Of a stretch of 64,000 nucleotides of DNA, positions 23,976 through 34,165 are shown one piece after another (the stretch's first letter is position 1; every line of letters begins with the position of its first letter). The stretch spans positions 1,215,108-1,279,107 of the forward strand of contig NC_059303.1 in assembly GCF_017591435.1 (NCBI RefSeq), in the 5' to 3' direction. The notes beneath the pieces were generated by a model. That model saw only the letters and a program-made list of their open reading frames with translations, was not told where the DNA came from and did not search any database. The DNA is from Portunus trituberculatus. Lineage: Eukaryota > Arthropoda > Malacostraca > Decapoda > Portunidae. The position numbers and the translations under genes were made by a program.

Positions 23976-24450
23976 ATACATCACTCTCAGTAACGAAAAC
24001 AACAATATGGTTTGTAAAAATATTCTCATAAAATACTGACTGATAATCAGTTAAGAAAAAAAAAATGGTGCTATAGGGTTTTATCATTTATCAGAAATTC
24101 GAATTTTGGTTCCACCTGTTGGAACCTAAAAATTCGAATTTCTGACCACTTGGGAGTATCATATAGAACAAATACTCGTATCACTGAGCCTAGTTTCTCG
24201 AATATAAGAGAACACGCATTACAATGTAATCATGCATTTACTGATTAGGACTTCAACATAAAGTATAGGGCATATTGTAACTCAGACCTTACGATAGCGG
24301 AATCTTTATTTATTGTAAAAGAGAAGCCAGAGTTAAATGGTACAGAAATACCTACCAAATTATTAAATTTCTCTTAATATTTTCGAACTTGGTGAGATAG
24401 TGTCATTATAGCATAGTTAGGAGCCGTAGGTTCATATACATGTACTTTGT
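23976..24450. other. Presumed intronic or intergenic DNA with one strong hairpin
   Basis: AT-rich sequence upstream of the minus-strand exon. No coding signal is seen; the hairpin at 24091-24145 is listed separately. Confidence 0.5.
24091..24145. repeat. Hairpin-forming inverted repeat
   Basis: TCAGAAATTCGAATTTT..GGTTCCA is followed after about 4 bases by its complement (TTGGAACC..AAAATTCGAATTTCTGA). About 24 base pairs form with a single 2-nt bulge. It could be two abutting transposon ends. Confidence 0.85.
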
Positions 24451-24455
24451 TTGAA

Positions 24456-24732
24456 CCAATCAGCTGTCTGTCTGTTAGATTGCCACTTTGTGGAGTGGCG
24501 CGGGCCTTTCAGCCTGATGGCGGCCCACATATACCAATCAGCATTGAGTATTTCGTTCAGGCTAAAATATTTCTGTAATAGACTAACTGTTGTACATCAT
24601 ACCTTTAAATTTTCTCTTTTTTTATGCATTAGCTATGACAGATTAGAATTTTGTACTATATTTTGTATTGGATAGGAAATTCTTAGTGAACCAATCAGAT
24701 TTTGCCATCTAGTGAGTAGGAGCCTATAAATA
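24456..24732 (+). promoter_or_regulatory. CCAAT/TATA cluster of a Penelope-like terminal region
   Basis: Three CCAATCAG motifs (24456, 24534, 24691) are followed by TATAAATA at 24725-24732. The spacing of the last pair is that of a pol II core promoter. A hammerhead-like motif follows about 115 bp downstream, an arrangement seen in Penelope-like pseudo-LTRs. No neighbouring reverse transcriptase was found, so the region would be a solo terminal repeat. A host promoter is possible but unsupported. Confidence 0.4.
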
Positions 24733-24846
24733 CTGGTAAGCCAGTCTCCCTCCCCACTTACCTGTTGGAGGAACAAATAGCAGGACCACTGCGTCTGGTC
24801 ATTCTTTTTAACGTTTTATGTGTGGTTTTACAGTGTCTTTTTGTAC

Positions 24847-24879
24847 CTGAAGATGGGATATGTACTTTCCCAAAACGTT
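24847..24879 (+). ncRNA. Degenerate hammerhead-like motif
   Basis: CTGAAGA (fits CUGANGA) is followed by TGGGA, a loop, TCCCA and AAAACG, where GAAA would be expected. AACG at 24811-24814 could pair with CGTT as stem III, but stem I is not clear. Together with the upstream TATA/CCAAT cluster it points to a decayed Penelope-type end. Confidence 0.35.
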
Positions 24880-24931
24880 GTGAAGTGGATATAATGAAGA
24901 TAACCATCCTTTTGAAGGTCTTCTCTCTCCT

Positions 24932-24935
<4 letters not shown>

Positions 24936-25005
<70 letters not shown>
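24936..25005. repeat. (AT)n microsatellite
   Basis: 70 bp AT run downstream of the Penelope-like terminal region. Confidence 0.97.
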
Positions 25006-25008
<3 letters not shown>

Positions 25009-25194
25009 CCAAACTAGCTTTTTATTTTTTACACAATGTAGTGGCAAACAAACTGAAAAAAACTGTTAGTTAATGTTGAAAATCATAAACAAATAGATCA
25101 CCAACAGAATTCAAACTAAAATGTTGAAAATAATCCATGTAAAGTTTCATTATACAGTAGCAAGACAGCCTAAGTTGCATATATCACAAAAAAA

Positions 25195-25600
25195 AACTCA
25201 ACATTCCTTGCCTCAATGTCTTCCTGAGACTTTCCACTCAAATCAATCCCACTCACACTTTCCACATGCTACCAGCTGTCACACAATGCACACTTTATTC
25301 TCACTTTGGCTCTTGTATCACATTGACATTTTGCAGTTATTTCATATCTTAATGAAATCATCCAAATCATCGTCCAAGATTGGCTCATCCATACTGTCTG
25401 AAGAGTCTGTCTCATTGCCTTACTGCTTTTGTGAAGCAGACAGCCCTGAACTGTTTTTCTTCCCTTCTGCTCTTCTTCTCCTCTCATTCCTTCCTTTCTT
25501 TTTCCTTCTTAATTTTCTTTTCCTACATTCTCTTTCTTTTTGCTTCAGCTTCTTGTTCCTATTTTTTTTGCTCTCCTCTTGTTCTAAAATTTTCTGACTA
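25195..25600 (-). pseudogene. Pogo/jerky-type transposase C-terminus relic (Lys-rich, acidic, PHD-like)
   Basis: On the minus strand, a Lys/Arg-rich stretch (KKRKLRRKKKGRNERRRR) is followed by an acidic patch (DSSDSMDEPILDDDLDDFI) and, in a second frame, IKCALCDSW, a stop, then HVESVSGIDLSG and EDIEARN. The C-x2-C-x2-W-x-H layout recalls the PHD-like zinc finger at the C-terminus of jerky/pogo transposases. The reading frame is interrupted and no catalytic domain is nearby. Confidence 0.4.
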
Positions 25601-25605
25601 CTTCA

Positions 25606-26040
25606 TTAAATGGCAGGTGATACAAGTAAGTATTACATACCAAATCAAATTAAGGCATTTCATGTACTACATGTATGATGATGTAGCATATCAGGTCAGG
25701 CAATGTTGCCACTTGTCCTGAGGTGGGAGTCAGGTCACCACACAGGCACGCATGTGCAAGTTGACTCACTTTTCATCTGGTCACCACAATGGAAGGACAC
25801 ACTGATGCTTTCCCGTCTTACTGAGTGTTGTATAACCAGACCAATTAAAAAAGTCTCTCCATCCAATGATCTTCAATAAATAAGTTGAGCTTGGGGCAAT
25901 AACTAAAATCAAATGTGGTCTCATCTTATGTTTCTTCTCACCACTCATAATGTTAGACTAGGTATTTTGAGAGGACATAACAGTAAATATCATGTAAATT
26001 ACCAGTCTCATTTTCCCTTTTATAACCAGCATCTTTACTG
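25606..26040. other. Intergenic AT-rich DNA, no gene recognised
   Basis: No transposon end or coding block was recognised before the foldback element begins at 26043. Confidence 0.45.
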
Positions 26041-26930
26041 TACAGTAATATTCCGCTTCACGAACATTCGTTTAACAAATTTCCGGTTTAATGTACTATA
26101 TAAAGTTAGGCTAAAAAGTCTGCATAACGTACAACCATGTCTGTTTTAGCGAATTTTCTGGGTTTGAATTTGCTGGGTGAGGGACCGAACGCGGTAGCTT
26201 CGCTATGATTTGCTGGCTCCCCGCCTCTGTCTCTAGCGCTCCTGGAGCTGGATCCAAGATTCTTTAACAACATCAGAGCAACCTCCTGCAGCGAAATGGC
26301 ATCCATGAGCGCTTGGAGGGATGGTGACAAGGTTGCTATCAGGTTGCTCTGAGGTTGCTGGAAACACCACCTCTGGAGGTGGTGTTACTGTCTTATATAT
26401 GCATTTATGTTCATAAAACAATATTTCTATTAGCTTTTTACAAACCTTGCCCCCAAGAAAGAATTGTTTTGTAATGCATAAAGTGAAATCTTACATGGAA
26501 TACCAAAAAATAAAGCAGAGATGAGATCAGCCACAGATGAAGCGAGAGACTCGCTGCCACTCGGCCTCTTCTTCTTCTTGTGACCCTTTTACTTGCATGT
26601 TACTTTCATCATGATGTTTATGTTTTCACTCCTCTGTTGCCTGCTATAATGAATATCATATCTTAGGATTCATATACGCTCATGCCATGAGTATAACCTT
26701 GACTGTGTCACTGAGTGATAGTGAATTACCTATGAAATACCATGGTATTTCATTAACCCCTTCGCGCCGGATGTTAAAAAAGCCTGCCTGTATGATATAC
26801 GGGTGGTAGTGCTGTGCGCCCGAGCGCGGGAAACTCGTGCAAGCTTGTCATACTTGTCGTCTTTGTGTATAATGCTGCTATTTTTTAGTCACTATATCGC
26901 CTTCGAAAAAAGAAAATGAACGCTTTCTCT

Positions 26931-26933
<3 letters not shown>

Positions 26934-27020
<87 letters not shown>
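26934..27020. repeat. (GA)n microsatellite
   Basis: 87 bp GA run inside the piggyBac-like block. Confidence 0.96.
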
Positions 27021-27023
<3 letters not shown>

Positions 27024-27108
27024 CATTTGCTAATATTTTAGACACAAGCGGGACGCATGTAGCTTATCTTCGAGAGGAAGAGGGGAGGGAGGGAAGGAGA
27101 GGGAAACG

Positions 27109-27112
<4 letters not shown>

Positions 27113-27184
<72 letters not shown>
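27113..27184. repeat. (GA)n microsatellite
   Basis: 72 bp GA run. The ACACAAGCGGGACGCATG and GCTTATCTTCGAGAGG segments between this run and the previous one recur at 31541-31570 and 31717-31748. Confidence 0.96.
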
Positions 27185-27187
<3 letters not shown>

Positions 27188-27257
27188 GAAAATTTTTGTT
27201 TTGTGTGTGTGTGTATTTACCTAATTGTATTTACCTAATTGTAACATACGGAAAGAG

Positions 27258-30200
27258 CTATGCTCGTACTGTCCCGTCTCCATATCTACTAATGTCCAGC
27301 TTTTTCTTAAAATCATGAATATTCCTTGCGTTGACCACTTCCACGTCTAAACTATTCCATGCTTCCACCCTTCTATGAGGGAAGCTATATTTTTCACATC
27401 TCTCCTATAAGTGGCCATTTTAGTTTTTTCCCATGCCCTCTCGACATTCTTTCATTCCACATACACAGATCTTCCCTATCCATTTTTCCATGCCAATCAT
27501 CACTCTGTATATTGCTATCAGGTCTCCCTTTCTCTTCTGTTTTCCAGGGTCGGAAGTTGCATTCTGTTCAGTCTGTCTTCATAAGTCAAATCTCTTAAGT
27601 CAGGCACCATTTTGTTGCAGCCCTCTGTACTTTCTCTAGTTTCCTTATGTGTTTCTTTAAGTTCGAGCCCACTGTATTGTTGCATATTCAAGCCTTGGTC
27701 TTATCATTGCAGTAATTATTTTCTTCATCATTTCTTCATCTAAATATACGAACGCCACTCTTATGTTCCTCAATAAGTTCAATACTTCTCCAATTATTTT
27801 GTTTATATGTCTCTCTGGCGATAGGTCATTGGTAATTGTCACCCCAAGGTCTTTTTCTTCATGACTGGTTTTATGTCTTCATTTCCTATCTTGTACATAC
27901 TCCTGATTCTTCTTTCACTCTTGCCAAACTCTAATTTCTTGCATTTTGTCGTGTTGAACTCCATTTGCCATGTACAGCTCCATTTCCATATTCTGTCCAA
28001 GTCTTCCTGGAGTAGTTCGCAATCTTTGTCACATCTCACTTTTCTTAACAATTTTGCATCGTCTGCAAATAGGCTCACATAACTGGACACCCCATCCACC
28101 ATGTCATTTATGTAGACCGCAAACATTACTGGTGCCAACACTGATCCCTGTGGAACTCCACTCTCCACCAAGCCCCATTCTGATGGTCTGTCCTTAATTA
28201 TTGTTCTCATTTCTCTTCCTACCAAAAGTCTTCCATCCATTTTAGTAAACTGCCATGCACTCCTCCTACCATTTCAAGTTTCCAGATCAGTCTCCGGTGT
28301 GGTACCTTATCAAAGGCCTTTTTTAAATCCAGATATATTCCATCAGCCCAACCATCTCTTTCCTGTATTACATCTATCACCCTCGAATAGTAACATATCA
28401 GGTTTGTCGTGCATGAACGCCCTTTTCTAAAACCAAATTGACACTCACAAAGTATGTCATTTTTCTCCAAGAAGTCTGTCCATCTATTCTTCACCACCCT
28501 CTCACACATCTTAGCTACCACACTTGTAAGTGACACTGGTCTATAGTTCAATGGGTCTCTCTTGTTACCTGATTTATAAATTGGGACAATGTTAGCTCTT
28601 TTCCAGTCTTGGGGCACTACACCTTCCCTTAATGAGGCATCAATTACTTCACAAACTTTTTCTGCCAGTTGCTCCCTGCATTCTCTTAAAATCCATCCTG
28701 ATACCCCATCAGGTCCCACAGCTTTTCTCACTTCTAAACTCCCCATCATATTCTTGATCTCCTCCACAGTTACTTGAAACTCCTTCATAATCCCTTTCTG
28801 TTCCATTACCAGTGGTTTGTCAAAAGCAGTCTCCTTTGTGAATACCTTCCGAAAGCATCCATTCATAGCCTCTGCCATTTCCTGGGATCCTCACTGCATA
28901 CTCCATTTACTTCTAAACTTTCAATACTTTCTCTATTTTTGATGTTGTTGTTCACATGTCTGTAAAAAGCCTTGGTTGGTCTTTACATTTATCAATTATA
29001 TCCTTTTCTTGTTTCTTTCTTTCTTCTCTTCTAATCAACACATATTCATTTCTTGCTCTTTTGTAACTTTCCCACTGCTTAATCCGTCTTTTCCTTCTCC
29101 ACCTCTTCCATGCATCCTCTTTTCTTGTTCTAGCCTTTTCACATCTATCGTTAAACCAGTCCTGCTTTCCAACTTCTCTATGTTGTCTTATTGGTACAAA
29201 TTTTTCTCACCTTCTTTGTATATTTTTATAAATTCCTTCCACTTTTCATTTGCTCCTTAGCACTCTTGAATTTCATCCAATTTGTCTCTTGAAAGAATTT
29301 CTTTAGGTTTCCAAAATCTGTCTTGGCATAATTCCATCTTCCCACTTTATATTCTTCATTTCTTCTAGATTTCTCTTCATCTATCACCTTGAACTCCAAA
29401 ACTGCATGATCACTCTTTGCTAAAGGGCACTCCACCCTCATCTCCTCAATGACCATTGGCTCTGTACTAAAGACCAAGTCCAGTCTTGACGATGCTCCCT
29501 CTCCTCCAAACCTAGTATCTTCTTTGACCCACTGAGTTAACACATTTTCCATTGCCAGTGTCAATAGTGTATTTCCCCATGTTGTCTCTGATCCTTCCAT
29601 TGACCAGTCCTCCCAACACACCTCTTTACAATTAAAATCTCCCATCATTATAGTTCGTTCACAGCCACCCAACATTTCTTCCAGACATGTTCCTGTATCT
29701 CTTATCATTTCTTCATATTCCTGTACTGACCATGCATTTGTCTTAGGTGGTACGTACACCACTATGTAGTGCCTCTTTTTCCTTCATTAGTTTCTGCTCT
29801 GATCTTTAGCACTTCTGCCTTTCCCATACCTTCTTTCACTTGATCCACCTTTATATCTTTTTAACCAGCAACATCACTCCTCCTCCCATCTTACCTACTC
29901 TATTTCTTTTCCAAACATTATATTTCCTTCTCCAACCATCATCAGGTCTTCTCCCTCTCTCAGTTTTGTTTCAGTAAGACCCACAATATCTGGGTTCTTG
30001 TCCTCAAGTAATCGTTGAGTTCTAAAATCCCGATATCACTCCATTTATGTTGGAATACATTACATTCCGCTCATACGTAAGTTTCTTTAGTCCTTTCTTA
30101 CTGTACTTTTCTGGGTTATGAACCACTTCCTCAGTCTCATATCCAAGATTCTCCAGAAAAACTCTTTCTTCTCCTCTTCTGTCCTCTCTTCATTTTTTTT
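27258..30200 (-). pseudogene. Alpha ORF2 (endonuclease plus reverse transcriptase), copy D
   Basis: The longest uninterrupted alpha pieces are here. 29226-29762 carries the endonuclease blocks GDFNCKEVCWED, RLDLVFS and SDHAVLEF. 28219-28878 runs 219 codons from the linker through GPDGVSGWIL, NYRPVSLTS, QFGFRKGRSC and motif A YLDLKKAFDKVPH. 27839-28240 holds motif B SGVPQGSVLAP and motif C FADDAKL, and 27657-27842 holds the C-terminal region. Breaks are single-base: T4 instead of T5 near 28225, A-run contraction near 27845, and G-run contraction near 29255. Catalytic residues are intact. Confidence 0.88.
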
Positions 30201-31013
30201 CAAAGCCTCCTTTCTCAACTCATTTAACATTTCTCTTTCCTTTTCACCGAGATCTCTTCTCAACCAAATCTTCCTTGTTGTTTCCTGCTGGGCTAACCTC
30301 CATGACTTCTCCACCAATTCATCTACATCCTTTTGTGACTTAAGTTTGATTCTTATTGGCCTCATACCTTCTCTGTGAACTTTCCAATTCTATGGAAGTC
30401 CTCTATTTCTTGTACTAGGTCTTTTCCTCCTCCTGCACCACATTAATGATATTATTTATCACCTTTTTTATGTTTTTCTCTCTCTCCATTTTACTCGGTG
30501 TCTTATCCTCCTCCACACCAAATATCACCACACATCTCTTTTGTCTACAGTTTCCCTCACCAATGTCTCATTTGACTTAATAACCTTCACAACTTTCTCA
30601 GCAATCTTCTCTTCTATGATCTGTTGATCTATAATTTCAGCAAGGCCCAAAGTTTTCTCCCAGACTCTTTGATTTCCTTTTCCAGACTTGCAACTTTGTA
30701 ATTTACCTCCTTTCTTTCCACTTCCTGACTTTTTCCATTCAGCCTGCTTCTCCATCACTTTTCCTAAAGATTCTCCATATTTTTTGCAATTCACTTTAAT
30801 TAGCTTAACTTCCTCTTTCAGTACTGCATTTTCTGTCTTCATTTCAGCGCACTCTTTCAGCACATTGTCATAACTCTTTTCCAGTTCGCCATACTTTTCA
30901 AATAGTTTTTCAATTTTTCCTTCTAATTCCAGAATTTTCTTGACAGACGCTCTTTTCCATTGTACCTTGAAAGCCTGTGAAGTCTGATTTCTCTTCGAGT
31001 TCACGGCCGCCAT
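30087..31013 (-). pseudogene. Alpha ORF1, copy D (one or two frameshifts)
   Basis: Starts MAAVNSKRNQ at 31013 in the same ATGGCGGCCGTGAAC context as the other copies. It is open to 30525 through the coiled-coil region (KILELEGKIEKLFEKYGELE, ENAVLKEEVKLIK), then shifts. 30087-30365 gives the second half with RPIRIKLKSQKDVDELVEKS and IWLRRDLGEKEREML and the natural ORF1 end TVRKD. The early coiled-coil residues differ from F and I, so D is an older or separate lineage. Confidence 0.82.
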
Positions 31014-31204
31014 GTTGCGCAGATGTAAACAAACCAGCTGATGGTTCCAACGCAGGTTACAGTTATATTCACCTTCCTGGACATTACTTGCTTCTCAACA
31101 GTTAACATATGGAGACGGGACAAACATTACATGCTCCTTTCCCACCTTAGTTACTCTTAGGCAACGGCAACAGTAGTAAAGATGATTTCTCCAGAGCTCA
31201 GCGA

Positions 31205-31335
31205 CAAATCTCTCAGGCACCATTTTGTTGCAGCCCTCTGTACTTTCTCTAGTTTCCTTATGTGTTTTTTAAGTTCGAGCCATCATTGCAGTAATTATTT
31301 TCTTCATCATTTCTTCATCTAGATATACGAACGCC

Positions 31336-31338
<3 letters not shown>
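31205..31338 (-). mobile_element. Internal alpha LINE fragment abutting the 5' end of copy D
   Basis: Minus-strand fragment corresponding to the ORF2 C-terminal region (VAFVYLDEEMMKK, then RKLEKVQRAATKWC). It carries a 30-bp internal deletion and a 5-bp deletion near its D-side end. It has neither the family 5' nor 3' end. On the other side it meets (GT)n. Confidence 0.85.
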
Positions 31339-31405
<67 letters not shown>

Positions 31406-31434
31406 ACATAACTGTGTGTGTGTGTGTGTGTGTG

Positions 31435-31518
<84 letters not shown>
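31339..31518. repeat. (GT)n microsatellite
   Basis: 180 bp GT run with two short interruptions (near 31404 and 31435). On the LINE D strand it reads (AC)n and lies upstream of the fragment plus D unit. Confidence 0.97.
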
Positions 31519-31519
<1 letters not shown>

Positions 31520-31583
31520 CTGTTTTCATGAATGTTACAAGGCGGGATGTAACTTATCTTCGAGAGGAGAGGGGAAGGAGAGA

Positions 31584-31688
<105 letters not shown>

Positions 31689-32549
31689 GAACAGTCTATG
31701 CCATTGGGGAATTTTAGACACAAGGCGGGACGCATGTAGCTTATCTTTAGTGATTGGTGGAGACAAGGATGGTGGGAGGAGCACTAGGATTTCAAGGACA
31801 GCATACGGCGTGTGTAGTTGGTATCCAACACATTATACAGGACAACTGAACTGAAGAAAGCTCAGAAAAGAAATATGACGTCTACGTAGGTGTCACCGTA
31901 TATGCTATTGGGGCTTCATGACGCCTACATAGGCGTCACCGTATTGAAGAGGTTAATAATTCACTATCACTCAGTGCCACGGAGTCTAGGTTATCCTCAT
32001 GGCATGAGCGTATATGAATACTAACATATGATATCCATTATAGCAGGCAATAGAGGAGTGGGAACAAATATCATGGGGAAAGACAACACGCAAAAGGGTC
32101 ACAAGAAGAAGAGGCGGCCGATGGCTGCGAGTCTCCCACTTCGTCTGTGGCTGATCTCATCTCTGCTTTATTTTTTGGTATTCCATGTAAGATTTCACTT
32201 TATGCATTACAAAACAATCCTTTCTTGGGGGCAAGATTTGTAAAAAGCTAATAGAAATGTTGTTTTGTGAACATAAATGCGAGAATGTGAGAGAATTTGT
32301 ACATAGCTCCTCTAACTTCCAATGACTCATATGACATCATAAAAGTAGTGGTACATTGGTGGCCCAATATACTGCCAAACGTATATATAATTTCTTTTTT
32401 TACCCATGTGGTTTTTTGGGGACCAGCCCAGAATGCATCCCCCCTTATTTCCATTATTTCCTATGGGAAAATTACGTCCGCTTAACGAATTTTCGCTCTA
32501 CGAACAGCTTTGACACCCCCTATCCTGTTCGTTAAGCGGAGTATTACTG

Positions 32550-33099
32550 TATTTACTTTACTTATGACATAATCACCTGCAGAGATCTTCATGTTTCTCC
32601 TGTCCCACCTCTCCCCCCACACCTTTTTGTTTTTTTTAGCAAAGTTATGCATTACATTGAATAGAGAACTGTTATTCCGTTTTTCTTGAAGTAATGAGCG
32701 ATATGGCAATGTCACACAGATTATCAGCCTCACCCTGTGAGCCCCTACAATTCAATTTTACTATAGCCTAGTAATGCCTAACCCTGGTTGGTGTGCTACT
32801 CACTAAGGGCTTTTTATTGCGAGTTTATGCACTATCCACACAATTTCTTATTTGTTGAGACTAGACATGTTCATCCTCAACCATTTGACAGCCAGGCATA
32901 ATAATGAAATCAATGACAAGTTAGGTTAGTTTTGTATGAAAATAGGTGGCAGTGACTAACACTGACATTCATGTGTACTTTCAAAACAGATAGCGAACTT
33001 CAACATACCTCAGTTATAGTGAAACACACACTGTGTAGTTCTCTCTGGTAAGCAGAGAACAGTGAAAAGGTACTGGCAGGAAAACTTGATCTTTGCCTC
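32550..33099. other. Intergenic DNA, no gene recognised
   Basis: AT-rich sequence between the foldback element and a minus-strand LINE fragment. No recognisable coding or TIR signal. Confidence 0.45.
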
Positions 33100-33886
33100 A
33101 TCATTTCCACACCCTGTTTTATAATGTTATGTGACTTTACACAGGACTTAGCGCAGAGACATGTCTGGCACACAGACAAAAGAGGAGCGGAGTTGAGGAC
33201 ACAAAAACTGTGTGAGCGAAACACCCCCAAACATGCAAAGCATACTCCATACAAGGAGGGATAAGGCCTTTGTACAAAAGTTAGCAGTTGGACTGGCAGA
33301 GACACCTCAGCATGCCTAACTCCAGAGAAGCTGTTTTAGCAAGAGATGAGAAGTGAAGTTTCCAGTTTAGATCATGAGTAAAGGACAGACTGAGGATATT
33401 CAGTGAAGAAGAGGGGGCCAATTTAGTGTCATTAACAAAGAGGGGATAGTTGTCTGGAAGGTTGTGTCAAATTGAAAGATGGAGACATTGAGTTCATGAG
33501 GTATTGAACACTACTAAATTTTAACTGCCCCAATCAGAAATCTTAGAAAGATCAGAAGTCAGGTGTTCTGTGGTGTTCCTGAACGATCTATTGACTTCCT
33601 GAAAGTTTGGTTGTCCCTGAAAGGACGTGGAAAGATGTAGGATGGTATCATCAGTGCAGGAGTGGATAGGGCAAAAAGTTTGGTTAAATATTAGAAAGAA
33701 AGTGGGTGACAAGACAGATCCCTGAGGAACACCACTACTAATAGATTTAGGAGAAAAACAGTGACCATCTACCATGGCTGCAATAGAATGGCTGAAAAGG
33801 GACCTGGAGACAAGGTTGCATAGAGAAGGATAGAAAGGATTGTTAAACATTATATTTTCTATTTTGTTACTGTTCCAATTAAGCAT
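33100..33886 (-). mobile_element. Fragment of a fifth LINE family (minus strand)
   Basis: The minus-strand reading frame 33521-33886 contains SGVPQGSVLSPTFFLIF (motif B) and CTDDTILHL (motif C with the DD pair kept). Further on, in other frames, LNWKLHFSSLAKTASLELG and LYKGLIPPCMEYALHVWG follow (33210-33360). This is the middle to C-terminal part of a Jockey/CR1-group reverse transcriptase, different from alpha to delta. Both ends are missing. Confidence 0.8.
33521..33886 (-). pseudogene. LINE reverse transcriptase fragment (motifs B and C)
   Basis: 121-codon open segment. The motif B glycine-proline core is intact. Motif C reads TDDT where F/Y-A-DD is usual. A frame change follows SDLSKISDWGS. 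It is truncated upstream before motif A. Confidence 0.75.
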
Positions 33887-34159
33887 TTATCCCTATAACT
33901 TACCTCACATAAGTTTGCATAGCCTCATATAACCTGCCGAAGCCTACTGTAGCAATAAGTAGGTAACTAATATGTAGCCTAGTGGGAGGTGGAATAGGCT
34001 TTCTTGAAATTTTGCTGCCTATGCTTATTTGAAGTTTGTGATTTTTGTGTGAAATACTTTGTGTACAAGATATTAAAAGGTAAATGTCCCCAAAAAGTAC
34101 TAACTAGTATTAGGGAACAAAAATTACTTTTTCCTTGCCAGGGACTATTTGAAAGAGAA
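33887..34159. other. Interval with no recognised element
   Basis: A 60-codon plus-strand frame (34004-34186) shows no family features, and its end overlaps the start of the delta LINE. Confidence 0.4.
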
Positions 34160-34165
34160 AAAGCC

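Larger units (their letters stand above)
27202..31204 (-). mobile_element. LINE family alpha, copy D (full length, minus strand)
   Basis: About 4.0 kb alpha copy read on the minus strand from its 5' UTR near 31204 to two AATTAGGTAAATAC tail units and a short (AC)n at 27202-27214. It is the only full-length copy outside the plus-strand arrays. The 5' UTR is slightly divergent from F and I. Immediately upstream of its 5' end lies a 134-bp internal fragment of the same family (31205-31338) and then (AC)n on the same strand. Confidence 0.92.

Noticed and set aside
26106..26330. Minus-strand 74-codon frame in the FB2 left arm as a transposase
   Set aside because: No helix-turn-helix or DDE motif is visible; it lies in arm sequence absent from the other arms and could be chance.
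27202..31204. LINE D as an inverted duplication of the plus-strand arrays
   Set aside because: Its ORF1 N-terminal half and 5' UTR differ clearly from F and I, and it sits inside a separate TTAA-flanked block, so an independent insertion is simpler.
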